Shown here: positions 54,394 to 63,668 of the stretch, piece after piece | Position numbering within the stretch: the first letter of the stretch is position 1 | Layout of the letters: each line of letters begins with the position of its first letter | Assembly: GCF_008274805.1 (NCBI RefSeq) | Contig: NZ_CP022579.1 | Span: 1,426,001-1,490,000 of the forward strand | Reading direction: 5' to 3' | From: Oryzomicrobium terrae | GTDB taxonomy: Bacteria; Pseudomonadota; Gammaproteobacteria; Burkholderiales; Rhodocyclaceae | DNA length: 64,000 nt | The notes under the pieces: generated by a model | Told to the model about the DNA's origin: nothing | The model's input: the letters and a program-made list of their open reading frames with translations, nothing else | Database searches by the model: none | Program-made: the position numbers and the translations under genes

Positions 54394-57083
54394 TGTGCCA
54401 GGGCCTTCAGTTCGTACAGGGCGGCCAGGGCTTCCCGGGGCGTGAGGGCGTCCGGGTCGATGCCAGCCAGATGGGCGGCCACGGCCTTGGCCTGCAGGTC
54501 TTCGGGCGTTGCCTGAAACCCCGCGTCCCTATTGGCTTTCCAGGGGGCATCGTCAAACTCCGCGTCTGGCGCGGAGTTCGGGGCGGGGGCGGCGAACAGG
54601 TCCGGCTGGAGTGGGTCCAGGGTGGTGCGGGCTTCCAGCTCCCGCAGCTCGCGTCGGGCCGACTTGAGCACCGCCGTGGGCATGCCGGCCAGGGCGGCGA
54701 CGTGGACGCCGTAGCTCTGGCTGGCCGGACCGTCCTCCACGGCGTGGAGGAAGACGATCTTCTCGCCGTGCTCCACCGCCGAGACGTGCACGTTGGCCAG
54801 CACCGGGTATTCGTGGGAGAGCCGGGTCAGCTCGAAGTAGTGGGTGGCGAACAGGGTCAGGCTGCGGTTCTTTTCCACCAGGTGGCGCAGGATGGCGATG
54901 GCGATGGCCATGCCGTCGAAGGTGGAGGTGCCGCGTCCCACCTCGTCCATCAGCACCAGGCTATGCTCGCCGGCCTGGTGCAGGATGGCGGCGGCCTCGG
55001 TCATCTCCACCATGAAGGTGGAGCGGCCCGAGGCCAGGTCGTCGGCGGCGCCGATGCGGGTGAAGATGGCATCCAGTGGCCCGAGCACGGCGCGCTTGGC
55101 CGGCACAAAGCTGCCGACGTGGGCGAGCAGGGCGATCAGGGCCGTCTGGCGCATGTAGGTGGACTTACCGCCCATGTTCGGGCCGGTGACCAGCAGCAGG
55201 CGGCGTTCCGGCGACAGGTCCACGTCGTTGGCGATGAAGGCCTCGCCCTTGGCCGAAAGCTCGCCTTCCACCACGGGGTGGCGGCCGGAATCGATCAGCA
55301 GCCCCGGGGTGTCGGCAAATTCCGGGGCGCACCAGTTGCGGTTGGCGGCGGTGTCGGCCAGGGCCGCCAGCAGGTCCAGCTCGGCCAGGGAACGGGCCAG
55401 GGCTTGCAGGCCAGGCACCGCCGGTTGCAGCGCGTCGAGCACCTGCTCGTAGAGCCATTTTTCCCGAGCCAGGGCCCGGTCCTGGGCGGACAGGGCCTTG
55501 TCCTCGAAGGCCTTCAGCTCCGGGGTGATGTAGCGTTCGGCGTTCTTCAGAGTCTGGCGGCGCCGGTAGTCGTCGGGAATCTTGGCGGTATGCGCGTGGG
55601 TGACCTCGATGTAGAAGCCGTGCACCCGGTTGTATTCGACCTTGAGGCTGGGGATGCCGGTGCGCTCCCGTTCCCGGGCCTCCAGTTCGATGAGGAAGGC
55701 GCCGCAGTTGTCGTGGATCGCCTTCAGCTCGTCCAGTTCCGGGTCGAAGCCTGGGGCGATCACCCCGCCGTCGCGGATCAGGGCCGCCGGCTCGGGCAGG
55801 ATCGCCCGGGCGAGCAGTTCGGCCACGCCTTGCGGGGCGTCCAGGCCGGCGAGCAGTTCCCCCAAGTGAGGGGCGGCCGGGCCGGTGGCGCCGAGCACGG
55901 CTTGCAATTCCGGCAGCCGGTGCAGGGTGTCGCGCAGGCTGGAGAGATCCCGGGGCCGGGCGTTGCGCAGGGCCACCCGGCCGGTGATGCGCTCCACGTC
56001 GGCGATGCCCTTCAGGCGCTCACGCACCTGGTGGGCCAGGCGCAGGTTCTCGTCGAGCAGCTCGGCGATGGCCTGGTGGCGGGCCACCGGCAGGGTCCGG
56101 TCGCGCAGCGGGTGGTGCAGGGCGTGGCGCAGCCGGCGCGAGCCCATGGCGCTGACGCAGGTGTCGAGCAGGGAGAACAGGGTGGGGGAGGGTTCGCCGC
56201 GCAGGGTCTCGGTCAGTTCCAGGTTGCGCCGGGTGGCCGGGTCCAGGCCCAGGTAGGCCGATTCCCGCTCCACGATGAGGCCGCGCACATGGGGCAGGGC
56301 CCGGGCCTGGGTGGCCTGGGCGTATTGCAGCAGGGCGCCGGCGGCGGCCAGGGCGGGTTTCACCCCCTCGGCGCCGAAGCCGCTCAGGTCCTGGGTGGCG
56401 AAGTGGGCGGTGAGCAGGCGCTTGGCCGCGTCCAGGTCGAAATGCCAGTCGGGACGGCGGGTCAGGGGCACGTCCACCGCCAGGGCCAGGGTGCCGAGCT
56501 GGGCGCTGTCCGGCACCAGCACTTCGGCCGGGCGGATGCGCTCCAGCACGGTGGCGATGCGCTCCGGTGCCACGTCGGAGACACGCAGTTCGCCGCTGGC
56601 CAGGTTGAGCCAGGCCAGGCCGTGGGCACCCTTGGCCGTGGTGCCGGGCAGCCAGGCGAGCAGCAGCAGGTCGCGCTTTTCGTCGAGCAGCGCCGCGTCG
56701 GTGATGGTGCCCGGGGTGACGATGCGCGACACGGCGCGCTCCACCGGCCCCTTGCTGGTGGCCGGGTCGCCGACCTGTTCGCAGATCACCGCCGATTCGC
56801 CCAGCTTGACCAGCTTGGCCAGGTATTGCTCGACGGCGTGGTGCGGCACCCCGGCCATCTTGATCGGCATCCCCGCCGACTGGCCCCGGGTGGTGAGGGT
56901 GATGTCGAGCAGCCGGGCGGCTTTTTCGGCATCCTCGAAGAACAGTTCGTAGAAGTCACCCATGCGGTAGAACAGCAGGGTGCCCGGGTGCTGTGCCTTC
57001 AGACCCAAATACTGCTGCATCATCGGCGTGTGGGCGGGCGCCGTCGCCACGGCGGATTTCTCGTCTTTTTTATTCAATTTCAA
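54390..57083 (-). CDS. mutS: DNA mismatch repair protein MutS
   Basis: An 897-residue protein, slightly longer than E. coli (853). The mismatch-binding motif with the Phe-x-Glu is present ([13 protein letters not shown] near residue 42), then the connector and lever domains, clamp region and ATPase with Walker [31 protein letters not shown], Walker [17 protein letters not shown] and [12 protein letters not shown] beta-clamp-binding and tetramer region lies at the C-terminus ([14 protein letters not shown]). It recognises base mismatches and starts repair with MutL, not in this window. An extended N-terminus [16 protein letters not shown] precedes the MMQQYLGLK core. Confidence 0.97.
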   Translation of the reverse strand: MKLNKKDEKSAVATAPAHTPMMQQYLGLKAQHPGTLLFYRMGDFYELFFEDAEKAARLLDITLTTRGQSAGMPIKMAGVPHHAVEQYLAKLVKLGESAVICEQVGDPATSKGPVERAVSRIVTPGTITDAALLDEKRDLLLLAWLPGTTAKGAHGLAWLNLASGELRVSDVAPERIATVLERIRPAEVLVPDSAQLGTLALAVDVPLTRRPDWHFDLDAAKRLLTAHFATQDLSGFGAEGVKPALAAAGALLQYAQATQARALPHVRGLIVERESAYLGLDPATRRNLELTETLRGEPSPTLFSLLDTCVSAMGSRRLRHALHHPLRDRTLPVARHQAIAELLDENLRLAHQVRERLKGIADVERITGRVALRNARPRDLSSLRDTLHRLPELQAVLGATGPAAPHLGELLAGLDAPQGVAELLARAILPEPAALIRDGGVIAPGFDPELDELKAIHDNCGAFLIELEARERERTGIPSLKVEYNRVHGFYIEVTHAHTAKIPDDYRRRQTLKNAERYITPELKAFEDKALSAQDRALAREKWLYEQVLDALQPAVPGLQALARSLAELDLLAALADTAANRNWCAPEFADTPGLLIDSGRHPVVEGELSAKGEAFIANDVDLSPERRLLLVTGPNMGGKSTYMRQTALIALLAHVGSFVPAKRAVLGPLDAIFTRIGAADDLASGRSTFMVEMTEAAAILHQAGEHSLVLMDEVGRGTSTFDGMAIAIAILRHLVEKNRSLTLFATHYFELTRLSHEYPVLANVHVSAVEHGEKIVFLHAVEDGPASQSYGVHVAALAGMPTAVLKSARRELRELEARTTLDPLQPDLFAAPAPNSAPDAEFDDAPWKANRDAGFQATPEDLQAKAVAAHLAGIDPDALTPREALAALYELKALAQ

Positions 57084-57146
57084 AACGTTGCTGCCATCAG
57101 GGCAAAAGGAAGAATCAGGAGAGTCGGGAAAGGCGGGGCGGCAAGC

Positions 57147-57890
57147 TTAGCGTGCCTTGAAATCGTCGAACATCGGTACGGCGGCCAAGAGCAGGAGCAG
57201 GGCGGCCAGGGGAACAGTGGAAACGAAACCGATGTGCTTGAACCCCAGGGCGCCGAGCAGGCCGCCGATGAAAAACATTCCGAGTAGGGAACCGAGAAGC
57301 TTCAAGCGACGCCGATTGGCCAGCACCGGCGGGGGGGCCTCCGCCCGGTCGATACGGTTCCAGTAGAACAGCTTGCCCAGTTCGATGCCAATGTCGGTAA
57401 CCAGGCCGGTGACGTGGGTGGTACGGATCTCGGCCTTGGAGATCTTGGTGATGATGGCGTTCTGCAAGCCCATCACGTAGCAGAGCAGGGCCACGGTGGT
57501 GGGCACGAAGAGCAGGCGGTGCTGCTCCAGATTGGCGCCGAGCAGGCCAAACCCGAGCAGCAGCAGGGCTTCCAGCAGCAGCGGCAGGGCGTATTCGCTA
57601 TTGGCGTTGTGGCGCCGCCCCCAATTGATCAATACGGCCGAGGTCGCCGCACCGATCAGGAAGGCGAGAAAGGCGCCCAGGGCGGAGATGGCCAGGGCGA
57701 TTTCACCGATGGCCAGATCGTCGGCCACCGAGGAAACGATGCCCGACATATGGGAGGTATATTGCCCCACCGCGAGGAAGCCCCCGGCGTTGGCCGCGCC
57801 GGCGACGAAGGCCAGGGAACGCCCCAGGTGCCGGTTGGCGTCGTCGGTACGCTGACGTCCCGTGAGGCTGCGGAGGTAATTGATCGGCAC
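57147..57890 (-). CDS. DUF1275 (YoaK-like) membrane protein
   Basis: A 247-residue protein with about six membrane spans. Starts are uncertain: GTG 57890 gives VPINYLRSLTGRQRT, which fits family openings; the open frame continues to a TTG at 57923. Family pattern: LAFVAGAANAGGFLAVGQYTSHMSG in the first span, LLCYVMGLQNAIITKIS, RTTHVTGLVTDIGIELGK and later hydrophobic segments (GSLLGMFFIGGLLGALGF). The family is of unknown function. It stands alone between mutS and the divergent SDR gene. Confidence 0.85.
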   Translation of the reverse strand: MPINYLRSLTGRQRTDDANRHLGRSLAFVAGAANAGGFLAVGQYTSHMSGIVSSVADDLAIGEIALAISALGAFLAFLIGAATSAVLINWGRRHNANSEYALPLLLEALLLLGFGLLGANLEQHRLLFVPTTVALLCYVMGLQNAIITKISKAEIRTTHVTGLVTDIGIELGKLFYWNRIDRAEAPPPVLANRRRLKLLGSLLGMFFIGGLLGALGFKHIGFVSTVPLAALLLLLAAVPMFDDFKAR

Positions 57891-58247
57891 GCGGCGGGTC
57901 CAGTGAAGAGGCTGGTGGGGCAAGGGGGCCCCATGGGCAAGACCGGGAGTTTACCCGAGGCACGGGCCGCTGGTATCGGGACAAAAGACGACCGGTCGGC
58001 CGCCCGGGGTCGGCTTGGCGTTGGGTTTGCAGGCCGGGGGCTCGTAAGCTGGGCGAACCCGGTCGGGGAATTGGCAACGTTTCAGGAAAGGTAATTCAGC
58101 CCCCTGCCGGGTTATCACCGTCGGCGATACGGCCGACAATGGCGTCTTAAGCCGTGGGTCGCGCCCCCGTGTCCTGCCGGTTCCGGCAAGGCGGCACTCG
58201 CGGTGGGCTGCGGCTATAACGGTGATGACGCTTTGGAGGATTGCACC

Positions 58248-59039
58248 ATGCACATCGATTTGTCGGGCAAAACCGCCCTGGTTACCGCATCCACGGCCGG
58301 CATCGGCCTGGCCATCGCCGAGGGCCTGGCGCGGGCCGGGGCCGCCGTGGTCATCAATGGCCGTCATCAGGAAACGGTGGATCAGGCCGTGGCCGGGATC
58401 GTCGCGCGCATCCCCGGGGCGGCGGTGCGTGGCGTGGCCGCCGACGTGGCGACGGCGGCGGGGTGCGCCGCCCTGGTGGCCGCGCTGTCCCAGACGGATA
58501 TCCTGGTCAATAACGCCGGGATTTATGGCCCTCAGGATTTCTTTGCCACCGACGACGCCGAGTGGCAGCGCTATTTCGACACCAACGTCATGTCCGGCGT
58601 GCGTCTGGCCCGGGCCTACCTGCCCGGCATGGCAGCCCGGGACTGGGGGCGGGTGGTGTTCATTTCGTCCGAGTCGGCCTTCAATATTCCGGCGGACATG
58701 ATTCACTATGGCTTCAGCAAGACGGCGCAACTGGCCGTGTCCCGGGGGCTGGCCAAGCGGATGGCCGGCAGCGGCGTGACGGTGAACGCGGTGCTGCCCG
58801 GTCCAACCCTGTCCGATGGAGTCAAGGCCATGCTTCAGGATACGGCCCGCGAGCAGGGCAAGAGCATCGAGGAAACCGCCCGGGATTTCATCAAGCAACA
58901 CCGGCCCAGCTCCATCATCGGTCGGGCGGCCACCACCGACGAGGTCGCCAACATGGTGGTCTATGTCTGTTCGCCCCAGGCTTCCGCCACCACCGGCGCT
59001 TCCCTGCGGGTGGATGGCGGGGTGGTGGATTCGCTCTAG
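58248..59039 (+). CDS. Short-chain dehydrogenase/reductase
   Basis: A 263-residue NAD(P)-dependent oxidoreductase with GGAGGA 7 bases before ATG 58248. Cofactor loop TASTAGIGLAIAEGLA (a TGxxxGIG variant), VINGRHQE, the DILVNNAGIYGPQ segment, catalytic Ser in ISSESAFN and Y-x-x-x-K in HYGFSKTAQLA, and a C-terminal SLRVDGG. The substrate is not predictable. A late insertion near residues 185-225 (KSIEETARDFIKQHRPSS) marks a subgroup of putative oxidoreductases. It is followed 4 bases later by the 2H phosphoesterase gene. Confidence 0.9.
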   Translation: MHIDLSGKTALVTASTAGIGLAIAEGLARAGAAVVINGRHQETVDQAVAGIVARIPGAAVRGVAADVATAAGCAALVAALSQTDILVNNAGIYGPQDFFATDDAEWQRYFDTNVMSGVRLARAYLPGMAARDWGRVVFISSESAFNIPADMIHYGFSKTAQLAVSRGLAKRMAGSGVTVNAVLPGPTLSDGVKAMLQDTAREQGKSIEETARDFIKQHRPSSIIGRAATTDEVANMVVYVCSPQASATTGASLRVDGGVVDSL

Positions 59040-59043
59040 CCGG

Positions 59044-59769
59044 ATGCGGATGGATACGCCATACGATTCCCGGCCAGCCATCGTCCATGAGCCGTTGGAT
59101 GTGACCCTGACGCGGCAGGCCAGGGCGGGCCGGTTTTTCTCGGCCTCTCCCCGCACCTTACCGTTCGAGCCCCGGGATTACCCGGAGTGGCATCGGGGCC
59201 GTACCACCTACGGCGTCTGGATGGTCGATGCCGATATCGCACCGCTGCGTGCCCGGGTAGCCCGAGCCCGCGATCACCTGGACGGGGTGTTGACGGCGCA
59301 CCAGCGCCAGCCCCACGTCACCCTGTTCGTCTGCGGGTTTTGCGCCGACCGGCCGATGAGCGACGACGATTTCACCCCGGCCATGCTGGCCCGGCAGCGG
59401 CGGGCCCTGGAGGCGGCTGCGGTGGCGCCGTTCGAACTGGAGATCGGTGGCCTGGCGAGTTTCGATTCGGCGGTGTTCCTCGAGGTGCGCGATCCCGACC
59501 ATTGCCTGGCCCCGATCCGTGCCGCCCTGGCCCACGGACAGGGGGAGGTCTGTCCTCACGAGGTTTACACGCCACATCTCACCGTCGGCCTGTACCGCGA
59601 TGCTTTCGACAAGCCGGCGGTGACCCGGCGCCTGGCGGCGTTTGCCGAGGATGCACCCCTGCGCCTGGCCGTTACGGGCTTGCACTTTGCCGTCTATCCG
59701 GCCCAGCACCCCTGTGGCTTGCTGGAGACCCGCGAGGTGTTTCCGCTGTCGGGCCCCGTGCGAGGTTGA
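59044..59769 (+). CDS. 2H phosphoesterase (2'-5' RNA ligase-like)
   Basis: A 241-residue protein. The two catalytic HxTx motifs are present: QPHVTLFVCG near residue 95 and YTPHLTVGLY near residue 180. They form the active site of enzymes that hydrolyse or make 2'-5' or cyclic phosphodiester bonds. Start ATG 59044 (an in-frame ATG at 59050 is also possible) lies 4 bases after the SDR stop, so both are probably one operon, but the ribosome site is weak. Substrate unknown. Confidence 0.8.
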   Translation: MRMDTPYDSRPAIVHEPLDVTLTRQARAGRFFSASPRTLPFEPRDYPEWHRGRTTYGVWMVDADIAPLRARVARARDHLDGVLTAHQRQPHVTLFVCGFCADRPMSDDDFTPAMLARQRRALEAAAVAPFELEIGGLASFDSAVFLEVRDPDHCLAPIRAALAHGQGEVCPHEVYTPHLTVGLYRDAFDKPAVTRRLAAFAEDAPLRLAVTGLHFAVYPAQHPCGLLETREVFPLSGPVRG

Positions 59770-59820
59770 GACTTGGCTCTGGCTTGGACTCTGCGGATGG
59801 GGTTCGTATCGCCAGCGGAG

Positions 59821-59867
59821 CGGCCGACAAAAAACCCCGCCTAGGTGGCGGGGTTTTTTGTCGGCCG
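59821..59867. terminator. Large bidirectional terminator
   Basis: A 21-bp perfect stem (59821-59841 with 59847-59867), 5-base loop, with six A and six T inside the arms. It separates the converging 2H phosphoesterase gene and the yceI operon. Confidence 0.93.
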
Positions 59868-59892
59868 AAAACGGCCCGGGGCGAGGCCTCCG

Positions 59893-60462
59893 TTACTGCT
59901 TGATCGCTTCGAGGGCGATGGTGATGGTCACGTCGTCGCCCACGTGCGGCGCGTACTTGCCGGCGTTGAACTCGGTGCGCTTGATCACGGTGGTGGCGTT
60001 GGCGCCGATGGCGTCCTTCTTCAGCATCGGGTGCGGCATGGCCTGGAAGGAGGTCACGGTCAGGGTCACCGGCTTGGTGATGCCTTTGATGGTCAGGTTG
60101 CCTTCGACCTTGCTCGGCTTGTCGCCTTCGAACACCACCTTGGTGGACTTGAAGGTGGCGGTGGGGTACTTGGCGGTGTCGAGGAAATCGGCGCCCTGGA
60201 TGTGCTCGTTAAAGACGGGGAAACCGGTGTTCACCGATTTCATGTCGATGGTCACATCCACCGCGCCGGTACGGGCTTCCTTGTCGAACACCACGGTGCC
60301 GCTGGTCTTGTCGAAGCGCGACAGCTGGGTGGAGTAGCCGAAGTGGCTGTAGGCGAAGCGGGAGAAGCTGTGGCTGCTATCGAGCACGTAGGACTCGGGG
60401 GCGGCAAAAGCGGAAGCGCTCAGGGTGGCACCAAGGGCCAGGGCGATCAGGGAGGATTTCAT
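59893..60462 (-). CDS. YceI-family periplasmic protein (1)
   Basis: A 189-residue lipocalin-like protein with a signal peptide (MKSSLIALALGATLSASAFA). It shows the family pattern YVLDSSHSFSRFAYSHFGYS, VVFDKEARTGAVDVTID, SVNTGFPVFNEHIQG, EGNLTIKGITKPVTLTV and KRTEFNAGKYAP. YceI proteins bind long isoprenoid or fatty chains, possibly carrying ubiquinone-like molecules. It is last in the marR-cytochrome b561-yceI-yceI operon. Confidence 0.93.
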   Translation of the reverse strand: MKSSLIALALGATLSASAFAAPESYVLDSSHSFSRFAYSHFGYSTQLSRFDKTSGTVVFDKEARTGAVDVTIDMKSVNTGFPVFNEHIQGADFLDTAKYPTATFKSTKVVFEGDKPSKVEGNLTIKGITKPVTLTVTSFQAMPHPMLKKDAIGANATTVIKRTEFNAGKYAPHVGDDVTITIALEAIKQ

Positions 60463-60514
60463 CGTTAGGGTTCTCCGTTGGGTTGGGGGAGTGGGGAGGG
60501 GGGTGGGGTAAGGC

Positions 60515-61117
60515 TTACTTCTTGGCGCCGGGCAGGGCGTAGAACTTGAACTTGACCTGCACGTCGTCGGCGACCACCGAGGGATCGGACCAGGAACCTT
60601 CGCCGATCTTGTAGGGCAGGCGCTTCAGGGTGAAACCACCGTCGAACCAGGCGCCATTGCCTTCGGGGCGGACGGTGAACACGGCCACCACGTCACGGCT
60701 GATGCCCTTGATCGACAGCGGGCCGTGGGCCTCGAAACGGCCATCGGCCAGCTTCTTCACGCTGGCGGCGGTGAACACGGCCTTGGGGAAGGCGGCGGTG
60801 TTGAACCAGGGTTTGCCCTTCACCTCGCCGTCGGCCTCGGCATTGCCGGTGTCAATGCTGGCCAGATCCACCTCGATTTTGGCCTGGGCGGTTTCGGGCT
60901 TGGCCGGGTCGAACTTGACCTGGGCATCGACGCGCTTGAAGCGGCCGTCCACCGGCACGTTCATTTGCTTGCTGACGAAGGTGATCTGGCTCTTGTCGGC
61001 GCTTACCTGGGTGAATTCGGCGGCGTGGGCGGCGGACAGGCTGCCCAGGGCGAGCAGGCTGCTGCCCAAGGCCAGGATCAGGCGGGTGCCGGGAGTGCGG
61101 CGGGAGGTTGCGGTCAT
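60515..61117 (-). CDS. YceI-family periplasmic protein (2)
   Basis: A 200-residue relative of the adjacent YceI protein, with signal sequence ILALGSSLLALGSLSAAHA and the pattern SADKSQITFVSKQMNVPVDG, KPWFNTAAFPKAVF, GPLSIKGISRDVVAVF, FTLKRLPYKIGEGSWSD. Its GSWSDPSVVADDV ending and MNVPVDG site differ from the first copy, so the two may carry different lipid ligands. It stands between the cytochrome b561 gene and the other copy. Confidence 0.92.
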   Translation of the reverse strand: MTATSRRTPGTRLILALGSSLLALGSLSAAHAAEFTQVSADKSQITFVSKQMNVPVDGRFKRVDAQVKFDPAKPETAQAKIEVDLASIDTGNAEADGEVKGKPWFNTAAFPKAVFTAASVKKLADGRFEAHGPLSIKGISRDVVAVFTVRPEGNGAWFDGGFTLKRLPYKIGEGSWSDPSVVADDVQVKFKFYALPGAKK

Positions 61118-61177
61118 GGGTGTTCTCCGTAACGGGGGGCAGGGAGGGGAAAGGACGTCAGTCGGCGGGTCTGGCGG

Positions 61178-61702
61178 TCACGCACGCTTGAAACGCATGC
61201 GGTCGAGCAGCCCGTCCTTGTCGATGAAGTGATGCTTGAGGGCGGCGCCGACGTGGGCGGCGACCAGGGCCAGCAGGGTGTAGTTGAGCAGTTCGTGCAC
61301 CTCGCGCAGCAGGTCGCCCAGGGCCTTGTCCTTGGCCACCAGGTCGGGCAGGGGCAGCACGCCGAACCAGACGGTCTGGAAGCCCTTGGCCGAGCTCATC
61401 AGCCAACCGGACAGGGGCACGACCAGCATCAGCACGTAGAGCAGGTGGTGAACGGCGGTGGCGGCCACCTGCTGCCAGCGCGGTCCGGCGGGCGCCGGCG
61501 GCGCCGCGTGGGTGGCGCGCCAGGCCAGGCGGATGGCCACCAGCAGCAGCACGGTGATGCCGATCCATTTGTGGTACGAGAAAAGCTGCAGCTTGTTCGG
61601 CGAGAAGGGCAGGTCGGCCATGTACATCCCCAGGGGGAAGGCGGCGAAGATCAGCAGGGCGACGAGCCAGTGCAGCAGGATGGCGGTGCGGGTATAGGTC
61701 AT
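61178..61702 (-). CDS. Cytochrome b561-type protein
   Basis: A 174-residue membrane protein with four spans and the conserved heme-ligand histidines (ILLHWLVALLIF, YHKWIGITVLLLVAIRL, VHHLLYVLMLVVPLSG and VAAHVGAALKHH). Typical family ends: LPDLVAKD, HELLNYTLLALVAAH and FIDKDGLLDRM. It moves electrons across the inner membrane, probably from ubiquinol; partner YceI proteins are encoded next to it in many genomes. It lies directly behind marR. Confidence 0.93.
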   Translation of the reverse strand: MTYTRTAILLHWLVALLIFAAFPLGMYMADLPFSPNKLQLFSYHKWIGITVLLLVAIRLAWRATHAAPPAPAGPRWQQVAATAVHHLLYVLMLVVPLSGWLMSSAKGFQTVWFGVLPLPDLVAKDKALGDLLREVHELLNYTLLALVAAHVGAALKHHFIDKDGLLDRMRFKRA

Positions 61703-61705
61703 GGC

Positions 61706-62176
61706 TTACTCGGCAAGATCGGAAGAGGTCGGTTGTCCGGAAGGCTGGTGGGCGAGGAAGGAGCGGCGCAGGGTGTCCAGCCCGGCTTCCAGGCTGGCCC
61801 GGGCTTCCGGCGTGAGGCAATCGAAGGCGGGCCGGCAGAAGTCCATGTGAGCCGGGAAGACCCGCTGAAACAGGGCATCGCCCTCCGGGGTCAGTTCCAC
61901 CCGGGTACAGCGACGATCCGACTCCAGGCCGACGCGGCGCACCAGACCCTTTTCCTCGAGCCGATCCACCACGCCGGTGAGGGTGCCCTTGGTGATCAGG
62001 GTCCGCTCGCCCAGTTCGCGAAACGTCATGCCCGGGGTGTTGCCCAGGGTGGCGATGATGTCGAACTGGGGCGGCGTCAGTCCCAGGGAGCGCACGTGAC
62101 CGCCGGAGAAGGCCTCGAAGGCCTGGTAGCAGCGCACCAGGGCTGCCAAGGTGGACAAGTGGGGTTCGCGAGGCAT
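61706..62176 (-). CDS. MarR-family transcriptional regulator
   Basis: A 156-residue winged-helix regulator: LVRCYQAFEAFSGGHVR, LTPPQFDIIATLGNTPGMTF, RELGERTLITKGTLTGVVDRLEEKGLVRR (recognition helix) and the wing with ESDRRCTRVELTPEG. It lies 15 bases from a long inverted-repeat operator that covers its promoter, so it most likely represses its own operon and is released by a small molecule or oxidant. No cysteine is placed like that of OhrR in the visible N-terminal region, so a ligand-type response is likely. Confidence 0.93.
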   Translation of the reverse strand: MPREPHLSTLAALVRCYQAFEAFSGGHVRSLGLTPPQFDIIATLGNTPGMTFRELGERTLITKGTLTGVVDRLEEKGLVRRVGLESDRRCTRVELTPEGDALFQRVFPAHMDFCRPAFDCLTPEARASLEAGLDTLRRSFLAHQPSGQPTSSDLAE

Positions 62177-62190
62177 GACGTTGGGTCCGT

Positions 62191-62235
62191 AATTAGTTCT
62201 AACTCGAACTAATATTGTTCGAGTTAGAACTAATT
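62191..62235. promoter_or_regulatory. MarR operator (perfect inverted repeat)
   Basis: Arms 62191-62209 and 62217-62235 are exact 19-base reverse complements separated by TAATATT. Each arm also holds a smaller TAGTTC...GAACTA dyad, which may let two dimers bind side by side. Confidence 0.8.
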
Positions 62236-62240
62236 GTCAA
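62211..62240 (-). promoter_or_regulatory. marR operon promoter
   Basis: On the minus strand TTGACA (62240-62235) and AATATT (62216-62211), 18 bases apart, overlap the operator, so bound repressor would cover both boxes. Confidence 0.55.
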
Positions 62241-62268
62241 CGCGCGGTGCGTAACGTTGTGTTACCGC

Positions 62269-62294
62269 AAAAAAACCAGCCTCCCGAGGGAGGC
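62269..62294 (-). terminator. Terminator behind the EF-hand gene
   Basis: A GCCTCCC/GGGAGGC stem (62279-62285 with 62288-62294) with a T-run on the minus strand (A-run 62269-62275), 60 bases after the stop at 62354. Confidence 0.75.
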
Positions 62295-62353
62295 CGGCAA
62301 CGTGCCAGGATGCAAGGCCCGGCACAGGGGGGCGGTCATGGCGCCCTGTGGCG

Positions 62354-63181
62354 TCAGGCGACCACGCTCAGGGTGCTCACCAGGCTGTTGCTGGCGGTGC
62401 TGCTGGCGTTGCGATACTGCTGCAGCAGGGCGTTGATGAAGGACGACAGTTCGTTGCCGTTGCTCGACGAAGTGTCGGACGTGTCCGATGAGGACGACGA
62501 ATCGGCACCGCTGGCGGCCGACACCTGGTCGCCCCTCTGGCCGCTGGGCGGGGCCGGCGGCGGGCCGCTCTGGGCCATGCGGCTTTCCATATCGCTGCGG
62601 CGCTTGTCCATGGCGCTGGTGAATTCGGACTGGCTGATCGCCCCATCGCCGTCGCTGTCGTCCTGCTTGAGGATTTGATCGACCTTGGAGGACACATCGC
62701 GGCCCTGGTCGCTGGATTTACTCTGCAGCAGGCTGGTCAGCTCGCTCTTGCTGATCGAGCCGTCGCCATCGCTGTCGGCATCGGAGAACATCTTCGCCGG
62801 ATCGCCGCCGGGGCCACCCGGGCCACCGGGACCATGGGGGCGGCCGCCGCCCATGGCGCTGCTCAGCTGGCTTTGCAATTGTTCGAGCACCTTGCTGATG
62901 GCGGCCGAGGTCTCGTCCTTGGAAACGCTGCCGCTGCCGTCGCTATCGAGCGCCGAGAACAAAGTATCGATATCGCTGCTGCTACTGCCCGACCCGTCCG
63001 AGGACGCGTTGCTCTTCAGCAGGGACGACAGTTCGCTTTTGTCGATGCTGCCGTCGCCATTGGCGTCGGCTTTGGCGAACAGCTTTTCCTGCAGCTTGGA
63101 CAGGTCCGGGCCTCCCCGGCTTCCGCCCATGCTGGAGAGGGTCATGGAGGAATACCCTCCGCTACTGACTCCACTGATCAT
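62354..63181 (-). CDS. EF-hand calcium-binding protein, XopAW-like
   Basis: A 275-residue protein. I choose ATG 63181 because AAGGAG stands 7-8 bases before it; the upstream frame to 63589 is Arg/Pro-rich and looks non-coding. Four EF-hand loops are seen: DANGDGSIDKSE, DSDGSGSVSKDE, DADSDGDGSISKSE and DSDGDGAISQSE, separated by Ser-rich and Gly/Pro-rich linkers. The opening MISGVSSGGYSSMTLSSM resembles proteins annotated as XopAW-type calcium-binding effectors. No classical signal peptide is present. Whether it is secreted is unknown; a calcium-sensing or extracellular matrix role is possible. Confidence 0.8.
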   Translation of the reverse strand: MISGVSSGGYSSMTLSSMGGSRGGPDLSKLQEKLFAKADANGDGSIDKSELSSLLKSNASSDGSGSSSSDIDTLFSALDSDGSGSVSKDETSAAISKVLEQLQSQLSSAMGGGRPHGPGGPGGPGGDPAKMFSDADSDGDGSISKSELTSLLQSKSSDQGRDVSSKVDQILKQDDSDGDGAISQSEFTSAMDKRRSDMESRMAQSGPPPAPPSGQRGDQVSAASGADSSSSSDTSDTSSSNGNELSSFINALLQQYRNASSTASNSLVSTLSVVA

Positions 63182-63668
63182 GGCTGGCTCCTTGCACGTT
63201 GGATGACCCGTCTGCAAGACGCACGACGGGCCGTGCCATGCTCGGGTCCCCGTGTAACCAGCGGTTGTGCGATTTGTAGCGGCACCGATACACAGCCAGG
63301 CCAAACCCCGCGCCAATAAACGATCTCCGGGCGGTATGCCTGGAGATGCCCGTGGATACTGGGGTTTGGCGAGGCCCCCCTGGAAAGCCAGGCCAGAAGC
63401 CAGCCTTCGCGGGGGCAGCCTCGACGGTGGTCTTGGGCGCACGCACCTTGGTACCCATCGGATTGACGGCCACGGTCCGTACCACCACCCGCAGCTCCCG
63501 GGGCGAACGGGGGCTGGCCGCCTGGTTCGACGTGCTACCGCCGTCGGATCGATTCCGATACGGGGGCAGGGCGCGTAAACACGCCGCACACCCGCCGTAC
63601 ACCACGAGGTAACGGGATCGGGGCGGGGAGGAATTTCCGCACAGGCATCCGGAGGCTACCGCCGGATA
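63182..63668. other. Intergenic region between EF-hand gene and response regulator
   Basis: Frames are open on both strands, but they are Arg/Pro-rich and lack ribosome sites, so no gene is called. It should hold divergent promoters. GGAGG at 63651-63655 belongs to the response-regulator gene. Confidence 0.65.

Noticed and set aside
54393-57287. 964-codon frame antisense to mutS
   Set aside because: Mirror of codon bias in mutS; low-complexity Gly/Gln/Val-rich translation.
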